Notes: generated by a model from the sequence alone, not told the origin. Counted from the first letter of the stretch, positions 19,801 through 31,606 are shown. The stretch is DNA of 64,000 nucleotides from Phytophthora sp. 'mugwort' (GCA_033558025.1 JAUCEF010000006.1:4588001-4652000), one strand, 5' to 3'. A program made the numbers and translations.

Positions 19801-21685
19801 ACACAAGCCTTCGATTTGATTATTCGAAGGAAAGTAACAACGCCAAAAACAATTCCATTTCCTGCAGCAACATCCTGCTGATCTGTCCCCCCCCCCCCCG
19901 TCCGAAGTATTAGCAGTCCAGATCCCTCATTCCTCAGATGCCTAGCCCAACTTTCACCAACTGGCGCTCAACTTTCGCCATACTTTATCCTATATACTTT
20001 GATTTGCACGGTGCTCTTGACACGCTGAGCTGCTGGCCCGGTTTACTGGGCCTATCCACCTGGATGTCATTACTTTACTGCCTTCGCATATGAGGGTCTC
20101 AGACTGAGGCTCACTTAAAGCGGGACTAGCATCCCCGGCGCCAGTCACAGAGCATCTGCACCACTCGGCAAGAAGCAACATTTCCAGTTTGTTGGCTGAG
20201 CAGCATTGGCATGCACGCGGTGGATGCATCTATGAGAGCTGATAATAACAACGCCGACAGAGCAGTGTTGTTTGGCGCTCATCTGCTCTGCCAACGCACT
20301 TGCATCAAGGTTCAATAACGAACCAACGCTAACCTAGGCAAGCGTTGTCTACCAACACCTTGCTAGAGAGCTACTCGTTCGTGACTTTAGTAAGCGCGCT
20401 TCGTCTAAAATCTCTTTATTCAGGTCAGAAGTATTTATGTATTTGAGAAGGGTCCGCAAGACATCTGTTCTCGGACGAAAGTTGAGCACCAGTTCGCCAT
20501 CAGTTGAGCACCAACTCAACTGTCTATAAACGTTTCGTTCTGTTGGCAGTAAAGTAGAAGCTGACAAGCCTAATCCCCCGGCGGAAGAATACCCGAATAG
20601 ATTGTTGGTTCCTGAGGGGGTCATTTGTAGATTGCGGCAGTGCGACAAAGAATCGTCCACTGGCTGTGCGGTACGACAGATCCTTCGCCGCCTTAAGCAG
20701 CTGGTTCATGAAGCACTCGAGCTACCGCTTGGAGGTGCGTGCATATTTGCCGCTAACCCGTTCACATTGCGACGATTCCGCGGTTCGGCACGCGCGGCAG
20801 GAGTTGGTGGATGAATCAGTGAACTTGACGCGACTGCACTAAGTACACTGGCGATGGTACGTGCTAGTTGTGTGCGCGTTAACGGGCTTCTTGATGCGCC
20901 TCCGTGAACCGCGGAACGCTGAGTAGCGGTGCCCCGCCTGGTACATCGGGCATCTTATCCTAATTTTTCAGAGCTTCTTCGGGCGTAGCGCGACTTTGTT
21001 GAAGATATTATTTTCTGTTTGCGTTAATCATTCTCCGTGAGGGCCTGCGGGCCTTCTCGTTCGGACAACACGTAAGAAAGGTGATACCACCTACCCCTCA
21101 ATCACTTTCATACCCATACCAAAATTTATATGGCCCTCGGACTTGTGTGACCGAGTGAAACCTCTAGGTGAACCGGTTAAAATACCGTATGCAACCGTAT
21201 GCATTATGCACGACGGTTACGGTGCTCATTCTATACAAAACAGGTTAGGATAGAAAGAATCTGAGATCAGGGTTGTTTCTTTGTATAGAGCTTGTAGGCG
21301 TAAGGAGATGGCCTAAACGGCCTGTGGGACGAGAAAAAAACGCATTTGAGGAAAAACAAGCAAAAATGGCTCGAGAGCGATGTGTTCTCGGGACGTCAAA
21401 TTCAACAATGAGGGCCGGACCCGGAAATCGGGGTCCACTATTAGAGTGATCTTCTCAGCCAGTCACAGATCTGCTTATCTATTTGATTCAATTATGATCA
21501 ATGAGATGTAGACATGTGGAACTACGGCGACCCGACCCGACAGTGGCCCCTGTGCCGTCAGTCTCTCTTTTTCAGCTCCATCTACGCAGACCTCCCGCCG
21601 TCAATATACTACCCAGGCCCGTACGCTGCTGCACCAGCCCGTACGCATCGCTTGCGGTGCTCTACAAGTCACTTCCCCCCATATA
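19801..21685. other. Unassigned region
   Basis: I see no recognisable gene. A 13-base C run lies at 19887-19899. A 103-codon minus-strand ORF at 20349-20660 has no family match. Transposon debris is likely, given both sides. Confidence 0.3.
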
Positions 21686-21706
21686 CCCCCCCCCCCACAC
21701 ACACAC
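21686..21706. repeat. C homopolymer followed by AC dinucleotide repeat
   Basis: Eleven C residues run into ACACACACAC immediately 5' of a tRNA-like sequence. Confidence 0.85.
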
Positions 21707-21773
21707 GACGGCGTAGCACAAAGGTAGAGCGCATGGCTGTGCCCTGAGGTCGCTGGGTCGAATACAGCCGTCA
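21707..21773 (+). mobile_element. tRNA-like sequence, probable SINE head or tRNA pseudogene
   Basis: TAGCACAAAGGTAGAGC at 21714-21730 fits an A box and D arm, and GGGTCGAATAC at 21755-21765 fits a B box and T arm. Spacing is right for a tRNA, and the T stem keeps four pairs (GCTG/CAGC). The D stem has one mismatch, the anticodon stem is poor, and the acceptor ends do not pair well, so it is unlikely to be a working tRNA gene. The arrangement fits the RNA polymerase III head of a SINE. I could not define its 3' end. Confidence 0.45.
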
Positions 21774-22743
21774 CCATTGAATTAAGAGGTGTGGAGGCTC
21801 CATTGACGCCGGATACCGCCTGTGAGTGCTTGTGTACGGAGACTACGGTTGTTACTGCTGGCGAAGCCGATGCCGCTGCTAATGTCGATCGTGCCGCGTG
21901 GATGCTTGCTTAGAAGAGAGAAGGTGCTGGTATACATCATCTAATGTTTGTTTTCTTGTCGAGTAAATGTATTATGCAGCGCTGTAAGCTCGTTATGTGG
22001 TTTCTGCTTGGTGACTATTCCTAACACAGCTTGGGTGTAGCCTGGCGCTGGTGGCGATGGATCATGTCGTTGACGGAGCCGGCAAGACGAAGGCGCTGCA
22101 GATGCTTCAGTACGGCGGTGGAACCTTGCGACTTGATTTTGTGGTTGCTGGTGAGCCAGGAGAGACAGCGTTCTCTGCGATCTGTCCCCCCCCCCAGATC
22201 GAGCACACGGTTCCGATTGACTTTAGCGTCAGCGTCAAGGTCGAGGTCATCTGGAATGAAGATCTTCATGAAGGCGACGAGCAGTTTGGCTCTAGACCTA
22301 TGCTGCTTTGGTGCATACCCCTGTCAGTGTGGCTCTTGAGCGTACCGCGCAAACAACGTAGCGTGAAGGTCAGTCGGTGATTCGGCGCTGTTTCTTTTTC
22401 GGCGTACTTACTGCTTGTGTGGCTTCGTCTGGACAGCTTCGTTTCCGGTTGCAGATATATTGCTTCGCTTAGCTTCAAGTACACCCATGCGCGCGTCATG
22501 CCGCTTGATGTGCTCGATAAAGTGCTTAATCAAAAGCGGCTTGGTAAGCAATTGTCTTCTACACTTACCTTGATTCTCGTGGCGTATCGGGCTTTCTGGT
22601 GGTGTGTGTGTGTTTGGGGGGGGGGGGGCACGTGTGTCGTATTTATGGTTGCATAGGGAGCAAGTGAGCTTGCCAGGTGTGACGACCATGCAAGGAGGTC
22701 AGGTGGCGAGCATCCGGCATGCACGACGACAGCTTAGATACGC
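21774..22743 (+). other. Unassigned region with one coding-like ORF
   Basis: The plus strand at 22051-22380 encodes a 109-codon ORF with natural-looking composition (for example LDFVVAGEPGETAFSAI and VKVEVIWNEDLHEGDEQF). I do not recognise a domain. It contains a C10 run at 22186-22195, and a G13 run follows at 22616-22628. It may be transposon-derived. Confidence 0.25.
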
Positions 22744-23336
22744 TTAACGGCCGGTCTGTCGGGGTTCAAGTCCTTGATCAGCGGAAAGTGTCAAAAAGCG
22801 CACGGTAAGAACATCCATCACCTTCTTGTTCACGTTGAGGCTTTCTGTTTCCAGCATGTAGCGAACGGGATATGTTGTACGCTTGCGATTGCGTCTCGTG
22901 TCTGGTGTTGAAGCTTGACAAGCTTGTAGCGGCACGTAAGCTTTGGGTTTGTATCCACTGAGCACCTTGACTATCTTGTGATCCGCCTTGCTGGTGTTGA
23001 AAACATAATTGAAGCCTTGTTTATCGTGCTCATGTTTCAGGAGCGAAGATTCAGCGTGCTGCGCGTCACCTCTTCGGAACGAGTGCGACGTCAGCGCGAC
23101 GTCCAAACCGGCGACGGATATTACACGATCGAGTACCCGGTTCACGTGGGCGTAGATGGTGCGCGATGTGTCCACAGGACGAGGTGCAAAAAGAGTAACA
23201 AATTCCAGTGGCGACTTGGGGTGCGTTCAAGAGCTCCACAGGTGACACGTCGGGCGACAGCGTAGAGGAGATGCATACAGTTTGCACCGGGAAGGTTGCT
23301 GACGAGAATTGGACACGGTGCGGCTTGAGCAAGCAA
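22744..23336 (-). pseudogene. Crypton-type tyrosine recombinase, C-terminal part
   Basis: The frame starting at 23175 reads YAHVNRVLDRV, then LTSHSFRRGDAQHA (the H-x-x-R box of tyrosine recombinases), then GFNYVFNTSKADHKIVKVLSGY, which should hold the catalytic tyrosine. Upstream on the same strand, pieces in other frames (PCPILVSNLPG, LSPDVSPVELLNAP) continue the family pattern, so frameshifts are present. Between the arginine box and the tyrosine block the spacing is shorter than I expect, suggesting an internal deletion. It is the complementary half of the Crypton at 15131 but lies on the other strand 6 kb away, so it is probably a different copy. Confidence 0.65.
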
Positions 23337-24453
23337 GGCGAGAGCTATGGTGAGCAGGGGCGCGTGGCAAAGTTAACGCACGCCACCCCAATCGTTCGAG
23401 CGAAACCCACATCACTCGCCAGTACCTAGTGCACCCTCTGAAGAAGCGTCTCCGGCTTCACAATGTGGTCAAGCCAAGAGCTCTGTGGCGGAACGCCATC
23501 CTGAGCCTCATCAACACAAGTCGACGGACGATCTGATGGATCGACAGCAACGCCCTCGATATGCACAAGAGGGCTTTCGACTACGTTGAAGAGGGTGAGG
23601 AGGTGGACTACGGGTCTGGCACCCCGTGTCCGAGAGGAAGATGATCAGGAGATCGATCAGCGTACGCTGCGCACACCCAATCCGTCCCCAGAACACACCA
23701 GCGGTGTCCGCGTTGCGGGCTAGTCGCAACATGCCCGCACGCGATGACGACAAGTCCATGGAGCGGGGCTCATCTCGAACAAGCTCGATGAGGTTTAAGA
23801 GCAACAGCTCATGGGCAGGCCGCCCATTTAACATCCCGTGGCCCGGCCAACTCTGAATGCTCGTGTCCAGTATGGCTTCCAGCCTCGCAGTCCTGCGGAC
23901 GCCATATGGGACGATGTCCAAGGCACCCTGTGCACGTATGTGATCGGTCCAGCGGCCGATATGCGGAGCAGGTGTACGACAGCGTAGCTCTCCGAGCCGG
24001 GTTCTTGGGACCACAAGAGATATCGGACGACGTTTATCGACTGCGCCTTCACGCGCAGGCGAGCGGAAGTTCCATACCCGCAATACGGATCATCCGCATC
24101 ATTCTCGCTCCGGGTGAGCTGGTACATGAAGATGATGTTCAGTTTGAGCGTTGGGTTAAGCGGCACAAGAAGCTTTCTTGTTCGGTTGCTCTTCGAGCGA
24201 GCCTCAGTAAGGTTGACGCTCGTGTTCAGCGTCTCATCCGATTTGCGTCTGAAAAACTAAAGGCGCGTCGCCGATTGCTTGCGGACCGCCGTCCTCGGTC
24301 TTACGGACCCATTCGTCGCGCTCCCGCGAGATCTGCGTCCTCCCACCACATGGGTCTTCGGCTGCAGCAGCCCAGGGTCTTAACTCGAGCTCGGTTGTTG
24401 ACCCTCCCACTCCCCTGCCTATTGTGGGAAGCGCGGAGCGCCCAGCGATCCAG
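23337..24453. other. Region 3' of the chromovirus pol, with an antisense ORF
   Basis: This should be the 3' non-coding part of the minus-strand element that follows, but no LTR or polypurine tract was identified. On the plus strand 23906-24460 is an open frame of 184 codons (a non-ATG start was allowed in measuring it), with a helix-prone stretch KVDARVQRLIRFASEKLKARR. Whether it is expressed is unknown. Confidence 0.3.
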
Positions 24454-27400
24454 TCACTGACTCGCAGAGCGCTGAACATTCCGATCAAAAGCATCTATGA
24501 CGTCCGATCAGTCTTGCCGAAGTGGGAACTCATACTTCCACGCGTTCTGTAAATGTGGATAACCTCGCCTCTGCACCAGTATTGAATATGACCCTGGCGT
24601 CGACGACGCGCAACAAGACGCTCCACATGACAGTGGACCTCGCCATCCTAGCAGAGGAGTCCTGGACGTGGACGATAAAGCGCATGATCGCCAGCCGGTG
24701 ATCATGGCTGCTCATCCAGCCCTTCGATATGAGATCTATCGCAACCGTCTCTTCCTTGACGAGACGTCCGAAGCGGTGACGCGTTGCGCCGACGATCTCG
24801 ATGTCCTGCAACAGGACGTGAGTTCTATGACCAGCTGCGCGAGAGGGGTGAGTGAAGGGCTGCTCTTGATTGCACGACCGCGTCACTCCAGCTCAGTTAT
24901 CCAATATGGGCTCTTATTGTTTTGTAGCTTAAGTCGTGGCACACCGTGCTCAGATTGAGGTACTGAAGTAGCTGTTAGGTGGTCAGCTGCCTGCCGCAGG
25001 TTCTCCGGCGCCAACGCATCCGAGTCCACTTGCACCGGATTCCGGTAAGGCTTGAGAAAGCCCACGTAAAACACCGGGTGGGTGCGTATCCGCTTGGGAA
25101 TGTTGAGCAAGTAGGGCCTGTACGCCAGGGGCCCTTCTTGGACATAACCTTAACTGGTCCGATGAAGCGCGGTCGCAGCTTCGTCTTGAAGACCGCAGAA
25201 ACGGCATGTGTAGCTAGAATTTTAGCGTTTAATGAAAACAGCTTCCCGGCCTCAAAACGTTCAGCATTGCCTCTTGTATCCGCATATTCCTTTCGAACAG
25301 CTTGGCTCTCAGCCATAGCGTCATGGACTTTTATTAAGATACTCAGTCGAGTTGACAAAGACTCGCCAACCTGTTTGCGAACAATGACAGGGCTGACATG
25401 CGAGGGTGAACCAACCCATTCACGTAGAACGGCGTGTAGCCTGTAGAGGCGTGAACAGCATTATTCAATGCAAACTCGACGAGTGGCAGCATAGCGCTCC
25501 AACGCTTCGGCATTTCAGCGTAGACACTGCTGAAGACGTCCTCGACTACGCGATTCATGCGCTCGGTTTGACCGTCGGTCTGCGGATGATCCGAGGTGGA
25601 CATGTCCAATTTGGGGCCGAGCCCCTCGAAGACTGTAGACCAAAACTTCCCCGTGAAGCGTGGGTCTCTGTCGAAGACAATAGACCCAGGGAGTCCGTGC
25701 TGTCGAGAGACACGATCCAAGAACCGCGTTGATGTACCGACGCCGTCGATGAAATCCGGCACCGCCGCAAGATGAGCCATCTTGTTCAATTGGTCCACAA
25801 AGACCATGATGCCCGTGTTGTCCGCCGAATCCTTCGGCCCGCCAAACACGAAGTCCAATCTTATGGACTGCTAACACCCCGAGGCTACAGGTAAGCTGGC
25901 CAACAGCGCAGCCGCATGCGGCGAGAGTTTCATCCTTGACACGTCTCACGCATGCGCACATATGTACTCGTCCACTTATACAGCTTGGACCACCAGTAGT
26001 GGATGATCACAGTCTGAATTTCACAGGCTGTAGGTGTTCTCCCGACCGAGATGACCGCTAAGCGGAGGTCATTGACCTCATAGAGGATGCGATACTTCCA
26101 ATCCTCATCATGAGGTACGACTACGCATGGCGTATCCGCCGAATCGGTGATCCGAGTACAGTAGACCCGCATCCAGTGAGTAACGATGTAGCCTCGCGCG
26201 CAATCGCGCCGACAATTTTGTTATCCGAGTCTTCAAACTCCTTGCTCTGAAGAGCCTGTAGCAACGCTACGCATATATCATCAAGCGCATAGTCGGCGTG
26301 GATCAGCTTCGTCATGGCCGACGTCACCGACGTGACATGAACAAGCTCATAATCAGGACTGCGCGACAGCGCATCAGCAAAAGAATTCGCTTTCTGGCTT
26401 GTACCTCACCTCGAAGCTATAATTTGCAAAGAAAATGAGGGCCAACTGGTCATTCTCGGCAAGAGATGAGGCGACTGAGTCGCGGTACGGAGTGACGCAT
26501 GATTAGTGAAGATCGCATATGGCTTAGAGCCGAGCAGGTGAACTCTTGATTTGACAAGAGCATACTTCATCGTAAGTAGCTCTTTGTCATAACCCGGGTA
26601 GTTCTTCTCTGAAGCTTTGAGCTGGCGAGATTCAAATTGCGATCACACGATCTCGCCGTTCGGTGTCTAATTGCAGAGTGCACACCCGATGGTGAAGTGC
26701 AATGCGTCACAGGCGTCGCTGAACGGACGATCAGTGTCTGGCAACGCCAGTATTAGTGCATGAAGGATGCTATTCTTGACAACGTCAAAAGCCTCCCGAT
26801 GCTTGGTGTCCCAAACCACTCGGCATCCTTCTTAAGGAGATTCGACAATGACCGTGCCATATCAGCATAGTTCTCGCTGTACTTATGCAAGTAATATTCA
26901 AGGCCAAGCCACTTACGCAAGCCCTTCTGTTTCTTGGGAACCGGCCAATCCACAATGGCCTTGACCGTATCGGGATCCGCACGAAGGCCTCACTTCCCAA
27001 TGAAGCACCCTAAGAAGGGAAGTTCTTCAGTGCCGAAGATGCATTTATCTGCATTGGCGTACAGTTTGTTCGTGCACATGCATTCGAGCACCGTTCATAG
27101 ACGTGTAATGTGGTTCTCAACATCCGTCTTCCGGCTATCCGCACGACTGAGAGCGAAGATGTCGTCGAAGTGTGTCCGCGCATATGCCTGATGGTGCCTG
27201 AGTAGCTGCGCCACCAGACGATTGAACGTAGCAGGTGCGTTCGACAGCCCCTGGGCATCACTAACCACCCCAGAGCATGCCGCTCGGGGTACTGACCGCA
27301 TTCAACGGGACATCTTCCGCTTGCATGAATACCTGGTAATAGCCGTCGACTAAGTCGAGAGCTCTGTACAACGTACATCCAAAATTTTGTTCTGCAAGAC

Positions 27401-29332
27401 GTCCTTTCTAGCAATCGGCGTTTGTGTCCGAATTGTGGCAGCGTTGGGCTTATTGAAAACAGGAACGATGCGCCACTTGTCATTCGGTTCCTGACACAGA
27501 ATGTCTGCGTGGTGTGCGGAGACTTGCTCTCTCGCACCATCCCGGCATCGTGCTTTGCACGGAAGAACACGTCAATGACATCACACTGCTCCTTGGGCAA
27601 AGGCTACTGCCTTGTCACGCAGTATTTTGGTCCGGGAACCAGGCCAATTTCGTGACGCACACCTCGATCAGGAGGTAAACCCCCGAAGGTGGGTCCTTAG
27701 AGACGACGTCTTAATATTCCTTCACCAAAGAATAGAATGGATACGAAGGATCCTTCAAGACGCCGATCCACTACGCGCGTTAAGCGTCTTCTTCCCCTCC
27801 AGGACAGCTTCGTCCAGAAACGGCGACGAGTTGATCTCCTCCTCAGGTCGAATAACAACCACGTCGGTTAGGTCGCCTGCCTTCAAGGCTTCGCCAAATT
27901 CGGCGAAGGACATCTTCCAGGCTACGGCGGGATTAGCCTCGAGGCTGACGTCGCCATCAACCTCTCCCGTCACTCCATTCACAAGAGCCAATAGCTGGTC
28001 GCTATCTTCAACGCTAGACATTTCTTGTGTCATCGCCGACGCCGTGCGTCTCAAAGCTAGCAACCTGCGTCGCCGCCTCCTCTTCATTGAGGATGTACGT
28101 CCCTGTGAGACCATCATGTTTACGCCGATGGCGGTGTCAGGTGTCATCACCCGATCTCGCTCCAACGGAGCCTCGATGTTTTGTCGATAAGGACTGCTGG
28201 TTCCACAGCCATCGCCCAGTGGATTACGAACCACTCCACTCGCATGAGTAAGGCCACGCCCAAAATGCGTCGGCATATTGCCGACCGCGCCAACATTGGC
28301 ACGCAGCAGGTCTGCGCCATCGTGGCGTCCACAGCTCAGCGGGTTACGTGCCGCTCCACCTCATCACCAGCGCCCCGCCCATGATGCCTCGTAACTTGGC
28401 CGACTACGCCATCTTCGGCATGCAGCGATGACTCGTTATCTTAGCTAGCGTCGCTCAGTGGGTTACGTGCCTCTCCACGGTCATCCTACGTGCTAAGGTC
28501 GGGACTCTCGTCCATTGCACCATCGGTGTCCAGTAGCTCGGACACACCGATGTCCAGCTCATTGATCGATTCGGTCCAGTGTCCGCGCCAAAAGCGCTTC
28601 TGCTTCCTAACAGAGGAGGGCTCATGACTCACAAAAACTCCGCCAGGATAAGTGCACGTAGCGTCTAAGGTCCGCGATCTCCAATCAATCCATGACTCAT
28701 GGCGCTCAGGCCACGCCAAGGAGGAGGTCGTATCTCGTATCGAGGTCCAGAACCAGACGCGTTCGACGATATTGAAGTCTAGGAACTTCACGCCCAGCTC
28801 CACGGGGATATTGTATACCATGACATGCTTCCCAGTCGCTAAGCGAACAGTGTGGATGTCACGTAACCGCGCCTCCAGCGCCTCAGCATAAAGCTGATTT
28901 CCTTCGATCATGGGGCGTCGAGCGTAATTGCCTCACGCTCCCGAAATCAATCAGGACCGTCCATGGCTTGTCAAAGCCTTTGACAAGCGCCTGGACGACC
29001 AGCAAGCCGGCTTGCATACATGTTCCGTTTTAAAGAGTACTGAGCCCTTCGGGGCAAAGCCTTACTGACCTCTATCACCTTCCAGAGTCTCAACAGAACT
29101 TAGTTCAGCCCCAGTAGGCCGCCCTGCGGCTACTGGGAGTTCCCGCGCCGGACCAGTATGCTGAGTCGGGGCAGAGGGTCGGCTCGACGGCCTGGTGTTC
29201 CTTGCGCAGATGGCATCCCGCTCTCAGGTGACGCGTGTCACCACAGAGAAAGCATTGGCGGATGCCGCGTCGTTGCTCAGCAGTTCGGAGTATTGTATTC
29301 TCGTCGACAGATTCAGCGTAGCTGAGGTCCAT
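24454..29332 (-). pseudogene. Ty3/gypsy chromovirus gag-pol, decayed (element D)
   Basis: Domains appear in order on the minus strand in broken frames. Zinc knuckle CFLCGDTRHLRAGC (29213-29254). Aspartic protease C-terminal part (28600-28911: VRLATGKHVMVYNIPVELGVKF). Reverse transcriptase (about 27010-27600) with GLSNAPATFNRLV and HFDD in place of YxDD at 27158-27169. RT/RNase H connection (26753-26953: KKQKGLRKWLGLEYYLHKYSENYADM). Degenerate HHCC region (25930-26172). Integrase core (25343-25858), still with its D-D-E residues (MDFVFG, DRDPRF, HPQTDGQTERMNRVVED). GPY region (25110 and leftward) and a chromodomain remnant QRRGYPHLQNAWKYEFPLRQD at 24508-24570. Gag upstream of the knuckle and both LTRs are missing, so the copy is truncated and cannot move. 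Confidence 0.85.
28215..28480 (-). repeat. Imperfect tandem repeats in the protease-RT linker of element D
   Basis: A block like CTCAGCGGGTTACGTGCCGC recurs at 28215, 28335 and 28454, that is with a period near 120 bp, in the linker between protease and RT. Confidence 0.55.
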
Positions 29333-29525
29333 AGGCTCGGACTGACAACCCTCGCTAATGTTTGGGCCAGAACCCCGGATTGGGTAAATTTGGATTTCCC
29401 TACTGTCAACCCAACATTCTTCACCCTTTGTCGAATCCCAAGGTTTGATATTGACTCAAGCTCATCGTGGTCAATACTACATATAAGTATCAGGATCGAC
29501 TTCAAATTTAAAGTCGATACTGATA

Positions 29526-29710
29526 CAGATCCCCCTCGCCAATTTAATAGCTTCGGTGGAAGCTATTCGTACTATGTACAACAACTTATTAGCTACGAGG
29601 GCGGGAACTGTGCATACAAGCAACCATAGGGTTGCGTCGGTGGATGACTCAACGCATCAGATTTGATAAATTAGTAGCTTGCACAGCTACAAAATTGGCG
29701 AGGGGAACTG
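29526..29710. mobile_element. MITE of Tc1/mariner type with hairpin subterminal repeats (185 bp)
   Basis: The left end CAGATCCCCCTCGCCAATTT pairs with the right end, which reads CAGTTCCCCTCGCCAATTT on the other strand. TA flanks both sides (29524-29525 and 29711-29712), as in Tc1/mariner insertions. Inside each terminal repeat is its own small palindrome: TAGCTTCGGTGGAAGCTA on the left and GTAGCTTGCACAGCTAC on the right. It carries no transposase. A 97-codon minus-strand ORF (29671-29964) starts outside and runs into it; I give that ORF no function. Confidence 0.7.
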
Positions 29711-30196
29711 TACTTACATATAGTATTGACTACAATGAACAAATAAAATAAAAAATAAATTATTAATAAGTTCGTTTCGACGCTAATTTCGGTTTCACTT
29801 TTCTTAAGTTTGCTTATGAGCCTGTCGGTGCTTCCTCTCGCTATTGTAACGATACGTGTTTCTATCGTTTTAAGATAGTAGCGGTTTTGAGCGGCTTTGT
29901 TACGCTCCTTGTTGAGCTGGTATTTCTTGGTCGAGTATCCATTTTTGTATACTACTAACTTCATATGTATCAGGAAATAACAGTAATTGAAATGGATAAC
30001 TCACGCAAACGTAAAGCTCATTTCCCTAAACACGATCACATGAGCATCCATCGCGACAATTGCAGCTCATCACAGCTACTGAACGATACCCGTGGATGCA
30101 CGCATTACTTAACGTTGTACGGGTGACAGTTTATCCTTGGTTTATCTTCGGTAACAGGCGACGACAACGAAGACGGCAACTAAAGTTCATTTCCTT
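29711..30196. other. Spacer between MITE and CRN pseudogene
   Basis: No gene is recognised. An imperfect direct repeat (GTAACAGGCG ... GGCAA) occurs at about 30154-30180 and 30238-30262, at the 3' end of the CRN pseudogene. Confidence 0.4.
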
Positions 30197-31411
30197 TCAA
30201 TTACGAGGACCATTGCAGCTCCTTGTCTCATTTATGGTAACAGGCGGACACGAAGGCGGCAAGTCGAGGGATAATCCATGGAAGGTATATCCATACGATT
30301 GAAACTGGTTATCCGCTGAGCCATCAAATCCACCACCGATATATCCAACTGGAACCCCCCTTGTGGTGCACACAATAGCACTTCCACAGAGACCAGAATC
30401 TGACAAAGAGGAGAGCGTCATTTTATTACCGCGCCAACCGGTGACTATAGCAGGAATGATGCCGTAGGAGTGATCACACTTTTGATTTTGAAGAGCGTCA
30501 GGGAATTCGAACACGTTAACGCTCATTGTGTCGACTACCTTCAGGGATGTGCTACATTGGACGAGCTCAAGTCTTGAGGCACGGCAACTTCGAAGATGGC
30601 GAAGTCTAAATCGGCTAAACTATGCCAACAGATGCCACTGTCGAGGCTGAACTGGTGGACTTTCTCCACTTTCGTGTTTCCGGGACGTAGCTGCTCCACG
30701 ACAACTTGAGGCTTGTCCGATATAACTCGCGTTTTCTTCGCTGAAACCCGTGGAGGGTTGCGACGTGGTTGCATTGCAACCTCTGGGTCTTTCCTCTTCC
30801 TTCCACTTGTTTTCGTCTGTTAAAGTTCTCAGAAAACGTTTGATATATTTCGTGAAGGCATCACTCAAGTGATGCGTGAAGGTAGTGTCGATCCACAAGT
30901 GCAAGTTCGTCAGCAAATACAAATGCGTCGGCGTTCGAGCCAAAACCAGCCCTGTTTCTGAGCATACATCTTCTGACGAAACTCTGACCACAGACTTCCA
31001 AATTTTAGATAGAACTTGAGATCCACAGTGGACAAGCCCTTCGCGCTCCATGCGCCATCCTCCCCGACCGGCTTCGAAACCACCACCAGTACGTGAATTT
31101 GATCAGTGGATGACTGTTGCATTTGCATTTGTCAAACAGCCAATGCTGCAAAGTCTTCGACGCCCTGATCTTCTTCCCATCGATCACCTTTTGAATGTCT
31201 TTATGCGTCTTTCCATCTACCGATTCTAACGCAGACGGATCGTCGTCCGGCAGCCACGTGCCGTCCTTTTTCGCCAGGAAGAGCCTCACCTTGTCAGCTT
31301 CACCCTTGATCGTGTCCGGCTTCTTCGCCTTGATCGCGTCCTTTAGGAGAGCCACCGTCTTCCACTCCTCAATATCCCTTCTCCTACGATCACGCAGGAC
31401 AGTAGCAACAT
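30197..31411 (-). pseudogene. Crinkler (CRN) effector pseudogene with chymotrypsin-like protease domain
   Basis: An ATG at 31409-31411 opens a CRN-like start (MLLLSCVIVGEG), after which the frame breaks. The next frame has KTVALLKDAIKAKKPDTI and the LFLAK motif (31269-31283), then WLPDDDP and IHKDIQ-like text, the hallmark of Crinkler N-termini. A further frame carries HVLVVVS (31078-31095), one residue from the usual HVLVVVP. Beyond it three frames hold TNLHLW (His at 30899-30901), ADLDFAIF (Asp near 30604-30612) and SDSGLCGSAIV (Cys at 30386-30388), spaced like the triad of a chymotrypsin-fold protease with cysteine as nucleophile. CRNs are effectors that oomycetes deliver into host cells. 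At least four frame breaks make this copy non-functional. The protease call is my inference from the motifs. Confidence 0.7.
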
Positions 31412-31606
31412 CTTACCGGAGATACTCGGAATGAAAATAATTTTGGCCGTACCTAACTGGGAAATGAAGGCATGATGAAGCGCTATCACATAATCTTAAG
31501 TGAGGTGAGAGGTTGTGCGGACATGAACCCAACACTAGCATTAGAGCACCCTAAAATTCCTCCGGTTTGAAGGTGTTAATTACATTGATATCGATAAAAA
31601 TTATTT

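Noticed and set aside
21707..21773. Functional tRNA gene (anticodon read as GTG)
   Set aside because: Acceptor and anticodon stems do not pair and the D stem has a mismatch, so a SINE head or pseudogene fits better.
31005..31355. CRN start at 31355
   Set aside because: The codon there is GTG. The real ATG with CRN-like residues is at 31409-31411 in another frame, so this piece is only the LFLAK exon-like part of a broken gene.
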